Both the position numbers and the translations under genes were made by a program. Source: Sphingorhabdus sp. SMR4y (GTDB taxonomy: Bacteria; Pseudomonadota; Alphaproteobacteria; Sphingomonadales; Sphingomonadaceae). Taken from it: a stretch of 64,000 nt of DNA. Shown piece by piece: positions 18,053 to 28,416 of this stretch (positions within the stretch are counted from its first letter, which is position 1; the number at the start of each line of letters is the position of its first letter). The notes under the pieces are model-generated. The model ran no database searches. It was not told where the DNA came from and worked only from the letters and a program-made list of their open reading frames with translations. The DNA lies in the NCBI RefSeq assembly GCF_002218195.1, contig NZ_CP022336.1:806001-870000 (forward strand), in the 5' to 3' direction.

Positions 18053-19795
18053 TCAGAAAAGCGCTTTCAAATCCTTTTTCAATATCTTGCCATTGGCGTT
18101 GCGCGGCAGGCTTTCTGTCCGGAAAAGCACCTTCACCGGCACCTTGAAAGCGGCCAGTCGCTCCCGTACCCATTGTTGCAATTCCGCTTCGCTCACGGTT
18201 TTTCCCGGAACGAGCTGCACAATGGCCGCCGGTTCCTCACCCAGCGTCCTGTGGTCGATACCGACAAGCGCAGCATCCATGACCGCCGGATGGTCATAGA
18301 GTATATTCTCGACTTCCGATGAATAGATATTCTCGCCGCCGCGAATGATCATGTCTTTCGCGCGGTCGACAATATGACAGAAGCCTTCATCATCCAGCCG
18401 CGCCAGATCGCCGGTCCGCACCCAGCCATCGATGAATGTCTCCGCGCTTGCCTCCGGTCGGTTCCAATAGCCTTTCACCACCATCGGCCCGCGGGCCCAT
18501 AATTCTCCCACTTCCCCGACCGGCATTTCCTGGCTGCCATCTTCGCTCATGATTTTCAGGTCGGCGGCTGCCACCGGCGGGCCGCAACTGGTCGGGCGAT
18601 TGAGATAATCCTCGGCGACATGCGACGTCACCGTCGCCATGGTTTCGGTCATGCCCCAGCCATTACCCGGCAGAGCGCCGAAAACTTCATAAATTCTCCG
18701 GGCAAGTTCTGGCGCCGAAGGCGCGCCGCCATAGCTTATGGAATCGATCGAGCTCAGATCATATTTTTCGCGGTCCGGATGTTCGATCAATTGCCAGGCA
18801 ATGAAAGGAACGCCGCCGGTGGCATTGACCTTTTCCGTCTCGATAATCTCCATCGCCCGGACGGTGTCCCATTTGTGCAGGAATACCATTTTGTGGCCAC
18901 CGTGAACGGTCGGCATCATGATCGCCGAACAGGCTGTGCAATGGAACATCGGCACCACGGTCAGCCCCACCCGGACCGTCGGCTCGGGAATCTGGTCACC
19001 ACGACGCAGCGCTGCTGCCGCACCGGAATAGCCGACCGAAATGGCATTGGTGGTGAGGTTGCGGTGCGATCCGAGCGCGCCCTTGGGCTGGCCGGTCGTT
19101 CCGCTGGTATAGAAAATTGTCGCCGGATCATCAGGCGCAATATCGACCGCCGGCAACTTCTGATCCGGCAAATCGGCATAATCTGTGGGTCGACCGACAA
19201 TATCTTCCAGTGACCGGCCCGGGGTTGCCAATGTGCCCTGGCTACGCGCCACGATGACATTTTCCAGATCAGGCAAATCTGCCCTGTGCGGCGCTATGCG
19301 ATCCCATCGCTCGGCGTCGCAGATCAGCACACTGGTCTGCGAATTCGCCAGCCCGAAAACCAGTTCCTGCTCGGTCCACCACGCATTAAGCGGGACGACG
19401 ATCGCGCCTATCGACGCCGCAGCGAAGAAAATGACCGGCCATTCGGGCAGATTGCGCATCGCCAGCGCGACGCGGTCTCCCTTCGACACGCCGATATCCT
19501 GCAGTTCGACAGCCAGAGCGGCAACGGCGCGATACCAGTTTTCATAGGTAACCCGCTCATCTCCATATATCAGGAATTCGCTGTTACCATGGCCGCGCGC
19601 ATGGTTCGCCAGAGCAGCAAGCGTGGGATGGGCGTTTTTCCAGACACGGGTGGCGACCCCGTCAATGTCGACCATTTCCATTTCGAACGGCTGACCGGGC
19701 GCGCACAAGAGGGATTCGACCTCCTTGCGCGACCGTACGGGCCAGCCAGCCGGCGGCGTCCACTTTTCCAGTGGATCTCGTGCTTCAACTGACAA
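18053..19795 (-). CDS. AMP-dependent acyl-CoA synthetase/ligase
   Basis: Activates a carboxylic (probably fatty) acid to its CoA thioester via an acyl-adenylate. The 580 residues show the ANL superfamily set: the P-loop YTSGTTGQPKG at 229-239, GWGMTETMA (motif A5), GWVRTGDLARLDDEGF with the hinge region after it, and the C-terminal Lys in NANGKILKKD. The start is TTG 19795, supported by CAGGAG about 8 nt upstream. It is followed upstream by the bifunctional hydratase/dehydrogenase gene on the same strand (30 bp), so the two probably share a transcript. The substrate is not identified. Confidence 0.93.
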   Translation of the reverse strand: MSVEARDPLEKWTPPAGWPVRSRKEVESLLCAPGQPFEMEMVDIDGVATRVWKNAHPTLAALANHARGHGNSEFLIYGDERVTYENWYRAVAALAVELQDIGVSKGDRVALAMRNLPEWPVIFFAAASIGAIVVPLNAWWTEQELVFGLANSQTSVLICDAERWDRIAPHRADLPDLENVIVARSQGTLATPGRSLEDIVGRPTDYADLPDQKLPAVDIAPDDPATIFYTSGTTGQPKGALGSHRNLTTNAISVGYSGAAAALRRGDQIPEPTVRVGLTVVPMFHCTACSAIMMPTVHGGHKMVFLHKWDTVRAMEIIETEKVNATGGVPFIAWQLIEHPDREKYDLSSIDSISYGGAPSAPELARRIYEVFGALPGNGWGMTETMATVTSHVAEDYLNRPTSCGPPVAAADLKIMSEDGSQEMPVGEVGELWARGPMVVKGYWNRPEASAETFIDGWVRTGDLARLDDEGFCHIVDRAKDMIIRGGENIYSSEVENILYDHPAVMDAALVGIDHRTLGEEPAAIVQLVPGKTVSEAELQQWVRERLAAFKVPVKVLFRTESLPRNANGKILKKDLKALF

Positions 19796-19825
19796 AATTT
19801 TCTCTCCTGATCGGCGGGCGTTAGC

Positions 19826-21862
19826 CTAGCCGTTAAACGTGCCTCCCGCGTTGGCTTTTTCCTTCAGCAATTTGGCAACTGCCAAATCATGTTTCTCAAG
19901 CCCGGCAACGACATTGTCGAGCCCTACCGTATCGGCCCAGAACATCGGACCGCCAGTGTAAAGCGGCCAACCGTAACCGTTTATCCAGACGACATCGATA
20001 TCGCTCGCTCGCTGCGCCATGCCTTCTTCGAGGATTTTGGCGCCTTCATTGACCATGGGATAGAGCAAACGCTCCCGGATCTCGTCCTTGGAAATTTCCC
20101 GCTGCTCCTTGCCACTCTTGGCGGCAAAGTTGGCAATGATCGCTTTGACTTCGTCAGACGGCGTGCGTTGACGCGCCTCGTCATAATCATAAAATCCCTT
20201 GCCGACCTTCTGGCCCCAGCGGCCAACGGCACAAAGGGCGTCCCGCAACGTTTCGATGCGTTCCGGATCGCGATGCCAACCAATGTCGACACCGGCCAGA
20301 TCGGACATCTGGAAAGGCCCCATCGGAAAACCGAAATCGAGCAATACGTCGTCGACATCCCAGTAATTGGCCCCTTCCATGATCATCTGATTGGCCTGTT
20401 CCTGACGCGGGCTGAGCATCCGGTTGCCGATGAAGCCGGGACAGACTCCGGAAACCGCTGCAACCTTGCCGATTTTCTTCGACAGCTTCATCGCCGTCAT
20501 CAGCACGTCATCAGCGGTTTTATCGCCACGCACGATTTCCAGCAGCTTCATGACATTGGCAGGCGAGAAGAAGTGCAGACCGATCACATATTCGGGGCGT
20601 TTTGTTACCGCGGCAATTTCGTCGATATTGAGATAGCTGGTGTTGCTGGCCAGGATCGCGCCCTGTTTCACGATCGCATCGAGTTTGGTGAACACGTCCT
20701 TTTTGACATCCATATTCTCGAACACCGCCTCGATCACCAGATCGCAGTCTGCAAGATCATCATAGGACAGGCTGGGCGTCAAGATGCTCATGGCATCTTC
20801 GACCTGCTGCTCGGTCATCCGTCCACGCTTGGCGGTATTTTCATAATTTTTCCGGATAACGCCAACGCCACGCTCGAGCGCCTCTTCCTTGAGCTCGACA
20901 ATGGTTACCGGAATGCCGGCTGACAGAAAGTTCATGCCGATACCGCCGCCCATCGTTCCGGCACCCAATATGCCAACCTTCCTGATCGGAATCAGGTCGA
21001 TCTTGGGGTCGATACCGTCGATCTTGTTGGCCGCACGTTCCGCGAAGAAATAGTGCCGCATGGCAGCCGACTGGGTGCCGGTGATCAGCTTCGTGAAAAG
21101 CTCGCGTTCTTTCGCCACGCCGTCTGCATAAGAGAGTTCACCGGCCGCCTTCACTGCCTGAATAGCCGCCTCGGGGGCGTCAAATCCGCGAATCTTCCGG
21201 CCGTTCTTCTGCCGGAACTCGTCAAAGATAGCGGGGTTCTTCACACCATCCTGATTGGCTGTGCCTGCGGAAGACCGGGGTGGCTCCTTGCCGATTTGCT
21301 GGCGAGCAAAAGCGATTGCATCGTCCGCCAGGCTGTCTTCGCCAACCAGCGCGTCGACCAGTCCGATGGCTTTGGCTTTTGTCGCCGATACCGGGTTGCC
21401 AATGACAACCAGTGGCAGGGCCGCCTCCGCGCCGACGATCCGCGGCAGGCGCTGGGTCCCGGCCGCTCCCGGGATCAGGCCCAATTTCACTTCCGGAAGC
21501 CCCATCTTGGCAGATGGAACCGCAACCCGGTAATGACAGGCCAGAGCCACTTCACAGCCGCCACCCAGAGCGGTGCCATGGATCGCGGCGACCACGGGCT
21601 TGCTGCTTGCCTCGAGGCGATCGATCGCTTCGCCGAGATTGGGGCCCTTCATCGGCTTGCCGAATTCCGTAATGTCGGCGCCGGCAAAAAATGTCCGTCC
21701 GTCACAGCGGATCACCACAGCCTCAACGCCATCATCGGACAATGCCTCTTCGATACCATCGACCAAGCCCTGGCGAACCGCCGCACCCAGCGCATTGACC
21801 GGAGGGTTGTTCGAGATGATGACCAGAACATTGCCATGTTTTTCAGTGGTGACAACCGACAT
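19826..21862 (-). CDS. Bifunctional enoyl-CoA hydratase / 3-hydroxyacyl-CoA dehydrogenase (FadB/FadJ type)
   Basis: Carries out hydration and NAD-dependent oxidation in beta-oxidation. From ATG 21862 it has 678 residues. An N-terminal crotonase domain (1-190) has catalytic glutamates Glu104 (GGGCEVAL) and Glu124 (LPEVKLG). An NAD-binding dehydrogenase domain begins at [14 protein letters not shown] (296-309), followed by the helical HCDH domains ([16 protein letters not shown]). It is slightly shorter than E. coli FadB and lacks a long linker. GAGGAG lies about 7 nt before 21862; an upstream in-frame ATG at 21931 would add 23 unlikely residues. Likely co-transcribed with the acyl-CoA ligase. 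Confidence 0.94.
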   Translation of the reverse strand: MSVVTTEKHGNVLVIISNNPPVNALGAAVRQGLVDGIEEALSDDGVEAVVIRCDGRTFFAGADITEFGKPMKGPNLGEAIDRLEASSKPVVAAIHGTALGGGCEVALACHYRVAVPSAKMGLPEVKLGLIPGAAGTQRLPRIVGAEAALPLVVIGNPVSATKAKAIGLVDALVGEDSLADDAIAFARQQIGKEPPRSSAGTANQDGVKNPAIFDEFRQKNGRKIRGFDAPEAAIQAVKAAGELSYADGVAKERELFTKLITGTQSAAMRHYFFAERAANKIDGIDPKIDLIPIRKVGILGAGTMGGGIGMNFLSAGIPVTIVELKEEALERGVGVIRKNYENTAKRGRMTEQQVEDAMSILTPSLSYDDLADCDLVIEAVFENMDVKKDVFTKLDAIVKQGAILASNTSYLNIDEIAAVTKRPEYVIGLHFFSPANVMKLLEIVRGDKTADDVLMTAMKLSKKIGKVAAVSGVCPGFIGNRMLSPRQEQANQMIMEGANYWDVDDVLLDFGFPMGPFQMSDLAGVDIGWHRDPERIETLRDALCAVGRWGQKVGKGFYDYDEARQRTPSDEVKAIIANFAAKSGKEQREISKDEIRERLLYPMVNEGAKILEEGMAQRASDIDVVWINGYGWPLYTGGPMFWADTVGLDNVVAGLEKHDLAVAKLLKEKANAGGTFNG

Positions 21863-22113
21863 ATTTTTCTCCTCGCATATTGTGCCTAGCTGCAGACCAG
21901 ATGCGATCGGGCATGTCAATTGTGCTCGCAATAGTAGGAGTAGACAATCGGCCCGTCGCTGCCCCGTGGTCGTTCAGCCCAGCCTACATCCCGCTATCCT
22001 GAGCCGCTCCGCTGGCGGCTATCCTGCGCAAGCGGCCAGACAATGATTCGCCTCCCGCAACGGGCAACGGACGCCAGCCGGGAAAGAAACGCCCGGCAGG
22101 GACCAGATGACAG

Positions 22114-23724
22114 CTATTCGATATCGTCCTGGGCGCGCAACAGGCGGTGTTCGGACATCAGTCCCTTGAACAGACTGTAGCAACAGACCAGCAATACCAC
22201 TGTAAACGGCAGACCGCTGGCTATCGCGCCTGCCTGCAGCGTCCCCAGTGCTGCCGCACCACCACCGACCAGCAGTGCCGCCGCGACCAGGCCTTGCAAG
22301 ACGGCCCAGAATATACGCTGTGCAACCGGTGAATCGGTTCTGCCGCCGGCGGTAATCGTGTCAATCACCAGCGATCCGGAATCCGAAGAAGTGACAAAGA
22401 ATATGATCAGCAAAATGATCGCCAGCAAGGATGCCAGAAAGGGAAACGGCATGTTTTCCAGCATCTGGAACAGCACCAGCGGCACTTCGCTGATCCCCGC
22501 CTGCAATTCGCCGACACCATCCTTGACCTGCTCGACCGCCGTCACACCGAATGTCGTGAACCAGATGATCGCGACAATCACCGGAACGATCAGCACCACC
22601 GTCAGAAATTGCCGGATGGTGCGGCCTCGGGAAATGCGGGCGATGAACATTCCGACAAATGGTGACCAGCTAACCCACCAGGCCCAGTAGAATATCGTCC
22701 ACCCATGATACCATATCCTGTCCTCGCGATCGGTCCAGTCGCTTAACGGAACGGCATATTCCGCATAGCTGGCGACAGCCGTGCCGAAGCCCTTGAAAAT
22801 CGCCATCGTCGGTCCGGCCAGAAATACAAATGCGAGCAGCGCCGCAGCCAGAGCCATATTGATGTTGCTCAACAGCTTGATACCGCCGTCCAGTCCGCGG
22901 ATCACCGAAATGATCGCCAGTCCGGAGATGACGAGGATCAGCAATAGCTGGGACGTCAGGCTGACTTGCACGCCGAACAGATAGGATATCCCGGTCGCCG
23001 CCTGCTGCGCGCCGAAACCCAGGGATGTTGCCAGCCCGAACAGGGTCGCAATCACCGCAAGAATGTCGATCAGATGCCCGGGCCAGCCCCAGATCCGCTC
23101 ACCCAGCAAGGGATAGAATGCCGAGCGTATCGTCAGCGGCAGCCCCTTGTTGAACGAAAAGAACGCCAGTGCCAGTCCGATAACCGCATAAACCGCCCAC
23201 GGAGTCAGTCCCCAGTGAAAGACAGTCGCGCCGATCGCCAGCCGCTCGGCTTCCGGCGTTCGCGCTTCGACGTTGAGCGGCGTTCCACCCCAATCTGTGT
23301 AATAAGCGACGGGTTCGGCCGCACCATAGAATAGCATGCCGATGCCAACTCCGGCGGAAAACAGCATGGCAATCCAGGAAACCACTGTAAATTCAGGCTT
23401 TGCTTCCGCACCCCCCAGCCGAATTTTACCCATGGGTGAAATCGCGATCGCGACACAGAAAAGCAGCACGAGGTTGGTCGCAATGACAAAGAACCAGTCA
23501 AAATATTGCAGCGTCCACGCCTTGGTCCCTTCCAGCCCAACTCGCGAGAGATGCGGGAAGATCAGCGACAGCAGGACGAATGCGATAATCAGGATGGCGC
23601 TGACAAAGAACACCGGATTATGCATTTCCAGTCCGAACGCGTTCACATTGTCCTGACCCGCTTCATAGTCGGTTTCATAGTCGCTATCGACAATGTCCGC
23701 CGCTGCTGTTTCCGTTCCGCTCAC
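22114..23724 (-). CDS. BCCT family transporter
   Basis: Secondary transporter of the betaine/choline/carnitine family in the inner membrane, moving a quaternary-ammonium or related zwitterionic solute. The 536-residue protein begins at GTG 23724, whose GTGA overlaps the stop of the sulfotransferase gene. About 12 hydrophobic segments are seen. Family blocks include SAGVGIGMLFYGAAEPVAYY, the tryptophan-rich WTIFYWAWWVSWSPFVGMF, and an RISRGRT loop. The N-terminal ~40 residues are acidic. Its overlap with a TPR-sulfotransferase, itself downstream of a TonB receptor, suggests a linked function rather than simple osmoprotection. Confidence 0.92.
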   Translation of the reverse strand: MSGTETAAADIVDSDYETDYEAGQDNVNAFGLEMHNPVFFVSAILIIAFVLLSLIFPHLSRVGLEGTKAWTLQYFDWFFVIATNLVLLFCVAIAISPMGKIRLGGAEAKPEFTVVSWIAMLFSAGVGIGMLFYGAAEPVAYYTDWGGTPLNVEARTPEAERLAIGATVFHWGLTPWAVYAVIGLALAFFSFNKGLPLTIRSAFYPLLGERIWGWPGHLIDILAVIATLFGLATSLGFGAQQAATGISYLFGVQVSLTSQLLLILVISGLAIISVIRGLDGGIKLLSNINMALAAALLAFVFLAGPTMAIFKGFGTAVASYAEYAVPLSDWTDREDRIWYHGWTIFYWAWWVSWSPFVGMFIARISRGRTIRQFLTVVLIVPVIVAIIWFTTFGVTAVEQVKDGVGELQAGISEVPLVLFQMLENMPFPFLASLLAIILLIIFFVTSSDSGSLVIDTITAGGRTDSPVAQRIFWAVLQGLVAAALLVGGGAAALGTLQAGAIASGLPFTVVLLVCCYSLFKGLMSEHRLLRAQDDIE

Positions 23725-25718
23725 TGCTGAGTCTCCATTATGATATTTCCCAGCGCATCTTTCAGCGGCTGCAAATGTGATTGATAGTGACGCCACAGAT
23801 CGACGCTCGCCTTGGTAATCGGTCGCCGCACCTGCTCGGAACTGGCGGTGCGAACTGCGCGCTCTGTCCGGTGAAAATCGAGACAGGCCTGCTCGAATGG
23901 CAAGCCCAGAAAATCGAGCATCCGGCGGACCTGTCCTTCAAGATCGTCGAGCACATCTTCATGCTGCACCCTTAATATAGCGCCAGGCAAAACGCTGTCC
24001 CAATGATCCATCAGCCGAACATAGTCCCGGTAATATTGGCCCACTTCCCGCAATCCGTAAGTGAATTCCTGCCCTTCCGCGAACAGCTGTTTGAATCCGG
24101 AAAAGCAGCAGGCCATCGGTTCCCGCCGTGCATCAATGATTTTGGCATTGGGTAAAATAAGCTTGATCAAGCCGATGTGGCGAAAATTATTGGGCATTTT
24201 ATCGATGAAAAAAGGTGCGTCCAGGCGGTGGATTTGCGTGCTGTCGATATATTCCTGCCCCATCGCCTGCAATTGCGCTGCGTCGAGTTCATGAAGATTG
24301 TCCGGATATAGCGACTTGTTGCTGGCTTGCTTGGTCCGTCGCAATCGATGTGCGAGCGACAGGATATTGGGCAGTTCCAGTGTGCCATCGATCTGGCTGT
24401 GTGAGGCGAGAATTTGCTCCAGCAACGTGGACCCTGCGCGCGGCAGCCCCAGAATGAAGATCGGGTCCGGGGCATCGCATCCCTTGCCAGCCTGCTTATC
24501 AAAAAGTGCTGCCGTACAGGCCCGTCTCTGGCTATCGAGCTCGTCGGTCATCTGATCGGCATCATAGCGCGACTGGACGCGTTTCAAACGGTTGCCGCGA
24601 TCATAATGGGCAAAGGACTGGTCGTAGTCCTTGCGGTCTTCATAGGCTTTGCCCAGCGCGAAACAGATATGGATCCGATTCTGATAACTCAATCGGTTAC
24701 CAGCTTCCTGAGCCTCCATCTCCTGTATCTCTTCGTCGCTGAAGCGATAGGTTTTCAGATTGGCCAGACCGTAATAGGCATCGCCATAGCCTGGGTCCGC
24801 CTGTATCGCACTCCGGTAGGACTGGACCGCTTCTTCATGGCGGCCGCATGTTTTCAGCGCGTGGCCGCGAGAGGTCAGCGTGACCGGATCTTCCGGAAGC
24901 CGTTGCAGCACTTTCTCAAATAGTTGCAGCGCTTGCTCGTAGTCTCCGGTCTGCATGGATTCGATCGCATAGAGCGACTGGAACACCGGATTGTCCGGTT
25001 CCTTCCGGTAAAGGATTTGGCTTTGTTCCAGCGCCTCGGCAAATTTCTGCCGCTTGCGGAGGGTCTGGATATAATCAATGCGGACCTGAATATTGTCCGG
25101 TTCAAATTCCAGCGCGCTTTCCAGCAAGAAATCTGCATCTTCCAATATTCCGAGTCGCGCACCGATTTCGGCCAGCAGCCGCATGGCTTCCACGTGATGG
25201 GGATTTTTTTGCAGAAAATGCCGACAGGCGGTCTCGGCTTTGAGCAATTTTCCCTCATAAAGGAGATGCGCTATCGCAACCAGCGGCTTGGGCATATTGG
25301 CTATACGCTGCTCTTGCCCGCGCATTTCCCTGGCGGCATCCGCCTGCCCCCGGCTCTCCAATATCTCCGCCTGCGATTTCCAGCTTGCCTGCAACACGGG
25401 ATTGCATTGGCAGGCCCTGCGATAGGCGATCAGCGCATTATCGAAATCGCCCATCTCCCTGAGGATATGCCCCTCTTCCTGATGGGCGCGGCCAAAGTCG
25501 GGAGACAGCCGTTTGAGACGGTCGACACTGGCGAGGGCCGTATCGCCCTGCCCCATATAACGCTCGCAAACCGCTTTCATATATAGGGCGTCGACATGGT
25601 CTGCGTCGTGACGCAAGGCAAATTCAACCAGTCCCAGCGCCGCATCAAACCGCCCCTCATACATGCGGGCGCGCGCCAGCTTCAGCTGTTCTTCAATATC
25701 GGGAACAGTTTCAGACAT
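23721..25718 (-). CDS. Tetratricopeptide-repeat sulfotransferase
   Basis: Predicted PAPS-dependent sulfotransferase of the cytoplasm (no signal peptide). It has 665 residues. About residues 10-385 are TPR-like helical repeats (for example EGRFDAALGLVEFAL and TGDYEQALQLFEKVL). The sulfotransferase domain spans 418-640, with the 5'-phosphosulfate loop GLPRAGSTLLEQ (424-435), DKMPNNF (506-512), the 3'-phosphate site ARREPMACCFSGF (530-542) and a TASSEQVRRPI segment (624-634). The acceptor is unknown; the fold also includes bacterial tyrosine-protein sulfotransferases. It is 70 bp downstream of the TonB receptor and overlaps the BCCT gene. Confidence 0.93.
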   Translation of the reverse strand: MSETVPDIEEQLKLARARMYEGRFDAALGLVEFALRHDADHVDALYMKAVCERYMGQGDTALASVDRLKRLSPDFGRAHQEEGHILREMGDFDNALIAYRRACQCNPVLQASWKSQAEILESRGQADAAREMRGQEQRIANMPKPLVAIAHLLYEGKLLKAETACRHFLQKNPHHVEAMRLLAEIGARLGILEDADFLLESALEFEPDNIQVRIDYIQTLRKRQKFAEALEQSQILYRKEPDNPVFQSLYAIESMQTGDYEQALQLFEKVLQRLPEDPVTLTSRGHALKTCGRHEEAVQSYRSAIQADPGYGDAYYGLANLKTYRFSDEEIQEMEAQEAGNRLSYQNRIHICFALGKAYEDRKDYDQSFAHYDRGNRLKRVQSRYDADQMTDELDSQRRACTAALFDKQAGKGCDAPDPIFILGLPRAGSTLLEQILASHSQIDGTLELPNILSLAHRLRRTKQASNKSLYPDNLHELDAAQLQAMGQEYIDSTQIHRLDAPFFIDKMPNNFRHIGLIKLILPNAKIIDARREPMACCFSGFKQLFAEGQEFTYGLREVGQYYRDYVRLMDHWDSVLPGAILRVQHEDVLDDLEGQVRRMLDFLGLPFEQACLDFHRTERAVRTASSEQVRRPITKASVDLWRHYQSHLQPLKDALGNIIMETQQ

Positions 25719-25788
25719 CTATTCTCGGTTTGCAGTCCTTGATTGCAGGGGAAGCCCGCCGAGCGGCAGGCCTCCCCATGCTTTTGGT

Positions 25789-28416
25789 TTAATAGGCGAA
25801 GGAAAAACGTGCACCAACGGTCAGCGGACGGTTCACGGTAATCCGTGCCCGATCATAAACGAAACTGCCGCTGATCTCGGCCCGCTTGTCGGTTAAATTC
25901 TCGCCAAATATCTCGAACGACCAACTGTCATCCGTCAGACCCGCCGACAGCCCGAAGGTCGTCCAGCTGTCCAGCGTAATCCGGTTGATCTCGATAATGT
26001 CGGTTGCGGACGATGCAGAATGCGTGACCTGTGGCTGGATATGCGCCGTCCAGTCACCAAACACGTCCCATTCATAGCGTGCCCGCATATTGCCCTGGAA
26101 ACTCGGTGCATAAGCGAGACTGCGTCCTGCGATTACGTCATTCGTCGGAGTCAGGACATCGGTGATTTCCGTATCCAGAATCGAGAAGGCCGCACTGACC
26201 GTCAGACCGTCGATGGAATAAGGTGCGATCGTGACATCCGCCTCAATCCCCTTGATCTCTGCATTCGCCGCATTGTCCGAGAAGAACAGATTGACGATAC
26301 TGGTATCGAAGATCGTGGTCTGCAAATTCTGAACATCGACAAAGAACGCACTGCCGTTGAATCGCAACTGATTGTCGAACAGCGACGTCTTCCAGCCAAT
26401 TTCGTAATTGGTGACATCATCGGTTTCCAGCGCGAATGGAACGGTAAAGCCGTTCGGGCTCTGGGCGCCGCCCGGTCGGTTCAGCAGTCCTGGCCGGAAG
26501 CCTTCCGAATAGGTTGCATAAAACAGCAAGTCATCGGTTGGCGTCCAAGTCAGATTGGCCTTAAAAATAAAGCCGTCCGTTGCCGCCTTGTCCGGCGCAC
26601 TCAGCGCGTTGAACACCTGCTGTGCCTGTGACAGACTCAATCCGGCGGCCTGGATGTCGGCAACCGTTTGCCCTTCGGTAAAGGTCTGACGCAGGGCGTC
26701 ATTGCACGTGCCGATAAATGTATAGCTGCCATCACCGTCATAGAGATCGCTGATATTGGTGCCAAAGGCATTTTCGTCGACGCCGCTGGAATTGCAGAAA
26801 GACGAGTTTGCACTCCCTTCCAGATCAACTTCGACATCATAATAGCGCGCGCCCAGCGTGACCGCGAACTGATCCGAAATATCATAAGTCGCTTCGCCAA
26901 ACAGACCGAACTGCTTGTCGGTCCGGCGCACGTCGTTACGGAATATCACGCCGGCCGGATAGGCGCTCGTGTCCGTACTGAAGGCGTCCGGCTGCGAAAA
27001 GTTCGGAGGGAAAGAGCCGCCGAACAGATCAATCGCGGTGCTGCCAGGATAGACAAAGTCATTGCGCTCCAGCAATTCCAGATCGCTGTAGAAGCCGCCT
27101 GCGGTCAGACGTAGCGGATAGTCGGCCGGCGTGTTGAAACGCAGCTCATGCGTCATCACTTCCGTTTCCGTACGAGAGTCTACCCGCAGATTGGGCGCCT
27201 GACAGGTTCCGGACGGCGCACCGCCGGGATAAGAAACCGAGCCGTCACAAATATAGTAGGGCAGATATTGGCCCACGAACAGATAGTCGGAATAATCGAC
27301 CCGCTGCGTCGTTTCACGCTTGGTATAAGCGCCGGTGTAAACCAGTTCCAGTGCGCCAAGACGGCCTTCCAGAGTCCAGCTCGTGTTGCTGAAATCATCC
27401 TTGATTTCATCCTCTTCGAAGCGTTCGATCTGCAAGTCATCCAGTGTCGGATCCTCAAAGAAAACACCATCAGAATCCAGTCCCTGGCGGGCATGGGCAA
27501 TGGTCAGGTTCCAGTCATTTGAAAATTCATATTTGCCTGCAATCCGGAATCCAAGATATTGCGTATCGTTGAAATTCTTTTCTGCCAGAGCCGAATTGTC
27601 CGCCAGAATGAAATTGACGCCGCTCAGATCATCGCCCGCCTGGAAACCCTCGCGAAAACCGCTGACAGGAACGCCATTGTCGCGCACTGTACCCGCGGGA
27701 CGGAAGCGCGCGCTTTCGGCGGTGCTGCGCGTGCCGGCAACATTGTCGATATAGCCGCCCTTGTTGTCATAATAGCCGACAGCACGGATTGCCAAACGGT
27801 CGGTGACCGGAACATTGACCATGGCTTCGATATTGTAGCTCGGATCGCCGCTCTTCGTGAACGCAACACCAGAGCTCACTTTGGCCTGGAACTGCCCGAT
27901 GACAGGCTTGTTCGTGATCAGACGCACGGTGCCGGCCTGTGAGCTGGCCCCGAACAAAGTCCCCTGCGGTCCGGACAACACTTCCACACGTTCCATATCC
28001 GCTGCGTAAACATCCAGATTCCGGCCAGGCTGTGACACTGGCTGTTCGTCAAGATAGAGCGCCACATTGGGTGCAAGTCCTGCGACCCCGGCCGTTGTCA
28101 GATTGGGTGTCGTTGATGCGAGGCCGCGGATGTAAATCGTGCTTTGGCCCGGCCCGCCGCCGCCGGCTGTTACGCCGGGCAACTGCTGAAGATAGTCCTC
28201 AAATACGGTTACGTTCAGTTGATCGAGCGTTTCTTCGCCCAGAGCCTGCACCGCGATTGGAACATCCTGAAGGTTGCTACTCCGTTTTGTCGCGGTAACG
28301 ACAATTTCTGTTACGCCTGTGTTGCCTTCTTCTCCGACTGCATCCTGAGCTCGCGCAGATGTGCAACCCAGCGCTGCGATGACCGCGAGCGATGTGCCCG
28401 TTTTTAAATAGTTCAA
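25789..28416 (-). CDS. TonB-dependent receptor
   Basis: Outer-membrane active transporter. The 875-residue protein has a signal peptide (1-23, ARAQ), a TonB box TEIVVTA (36-42), a plug domain (about 48-170: VPIAVQAL, LPGVTAGG, YIRGLAS, VEVLSGPQGTLFGASS) and a 22-strand-type barrel ending in an aromatic residue (ARFSFAY). There is no N-terminal secretin/signalling domain. A Cys-containing loop (YYICDGSVSYPGG, TCQAPNL) and an extracellular Cys pair near residues 520-555 may form disulfides. The substrate is unknown; the downstream sulfotransferase and BCCT genes are the only hints. Confidence 0.93.
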   Translation of the reverse strand: MNYLKTGTSLAVIAALGCTSARAQDAVGEEGNTGVTEIVVTATKRSSNLQDVPIAVQALGEETLDQLNVTVFEDYLQQLPGVTAGGGGPGQSTIYIRGLASTTPNLTTAGVAGLAPNVALYLDEQPVSQPGRNLDVYAADMERVEVLSGPQGTLFGASSQAGTVRLITNKPVIGQFQAKVSSGVAFTKSGDPSYNIEAMVNVPVTDRLAIRAVGYYDNKGGYIDNVAGTRSTAESARFRPAGTVRDNGVPVSGFREGFQAGDDLSGVNFILADNSALAEKNFNDTQYLGFRIAGKYEFSNDWNLTIAHARQGLDSDGVFFEDPTLDDLQIERFEEDEIKDDFSNTSWTLEGRLGALELVYTGAYTKRETTQRVDYSDYLFVGQYLPYYICDGSVSYPGGAPSGTCQAPNLRVDSRTETEVMTHELRFNTPADYPLRLTAGGFYSDLELLERNDFVYPGSTAIDLFGGSFPPNFSQPDAFSTDTSAYPAGVIFRNDVRRTDKQFGLFGEATYDISDQFAVTLGARYYDVEVDLEGSANSSFCNSSGVDENAFGTNISDLYDGDGSYTFIGTCNDALRQTFTEGQTVADIQAAGLSLSQAQQVFNALSAPDKAATDGFIFKANLTWTPTDDLLFYATYSEGFRPGLLNRPGGAQSPNGFTVPFALETDDVTNYEIGWKTSLFDNQLRFNGSAFFVDVQNLQTTIFDTSIVNLFFSDNAANAEIKGIEADVTIAPYSIDGLTVSAAFSILDTEITDVLTPTNDVIAGRSLAYAPSFQGNMRARYEWDVFGDWTAHIQPQVTHSASSATDIIEINRITLDSWTTFGLSAGLTDDSWSFEIFGENLTDKRAEISGSFVYDRARITVNRPLTVGARFSFAY

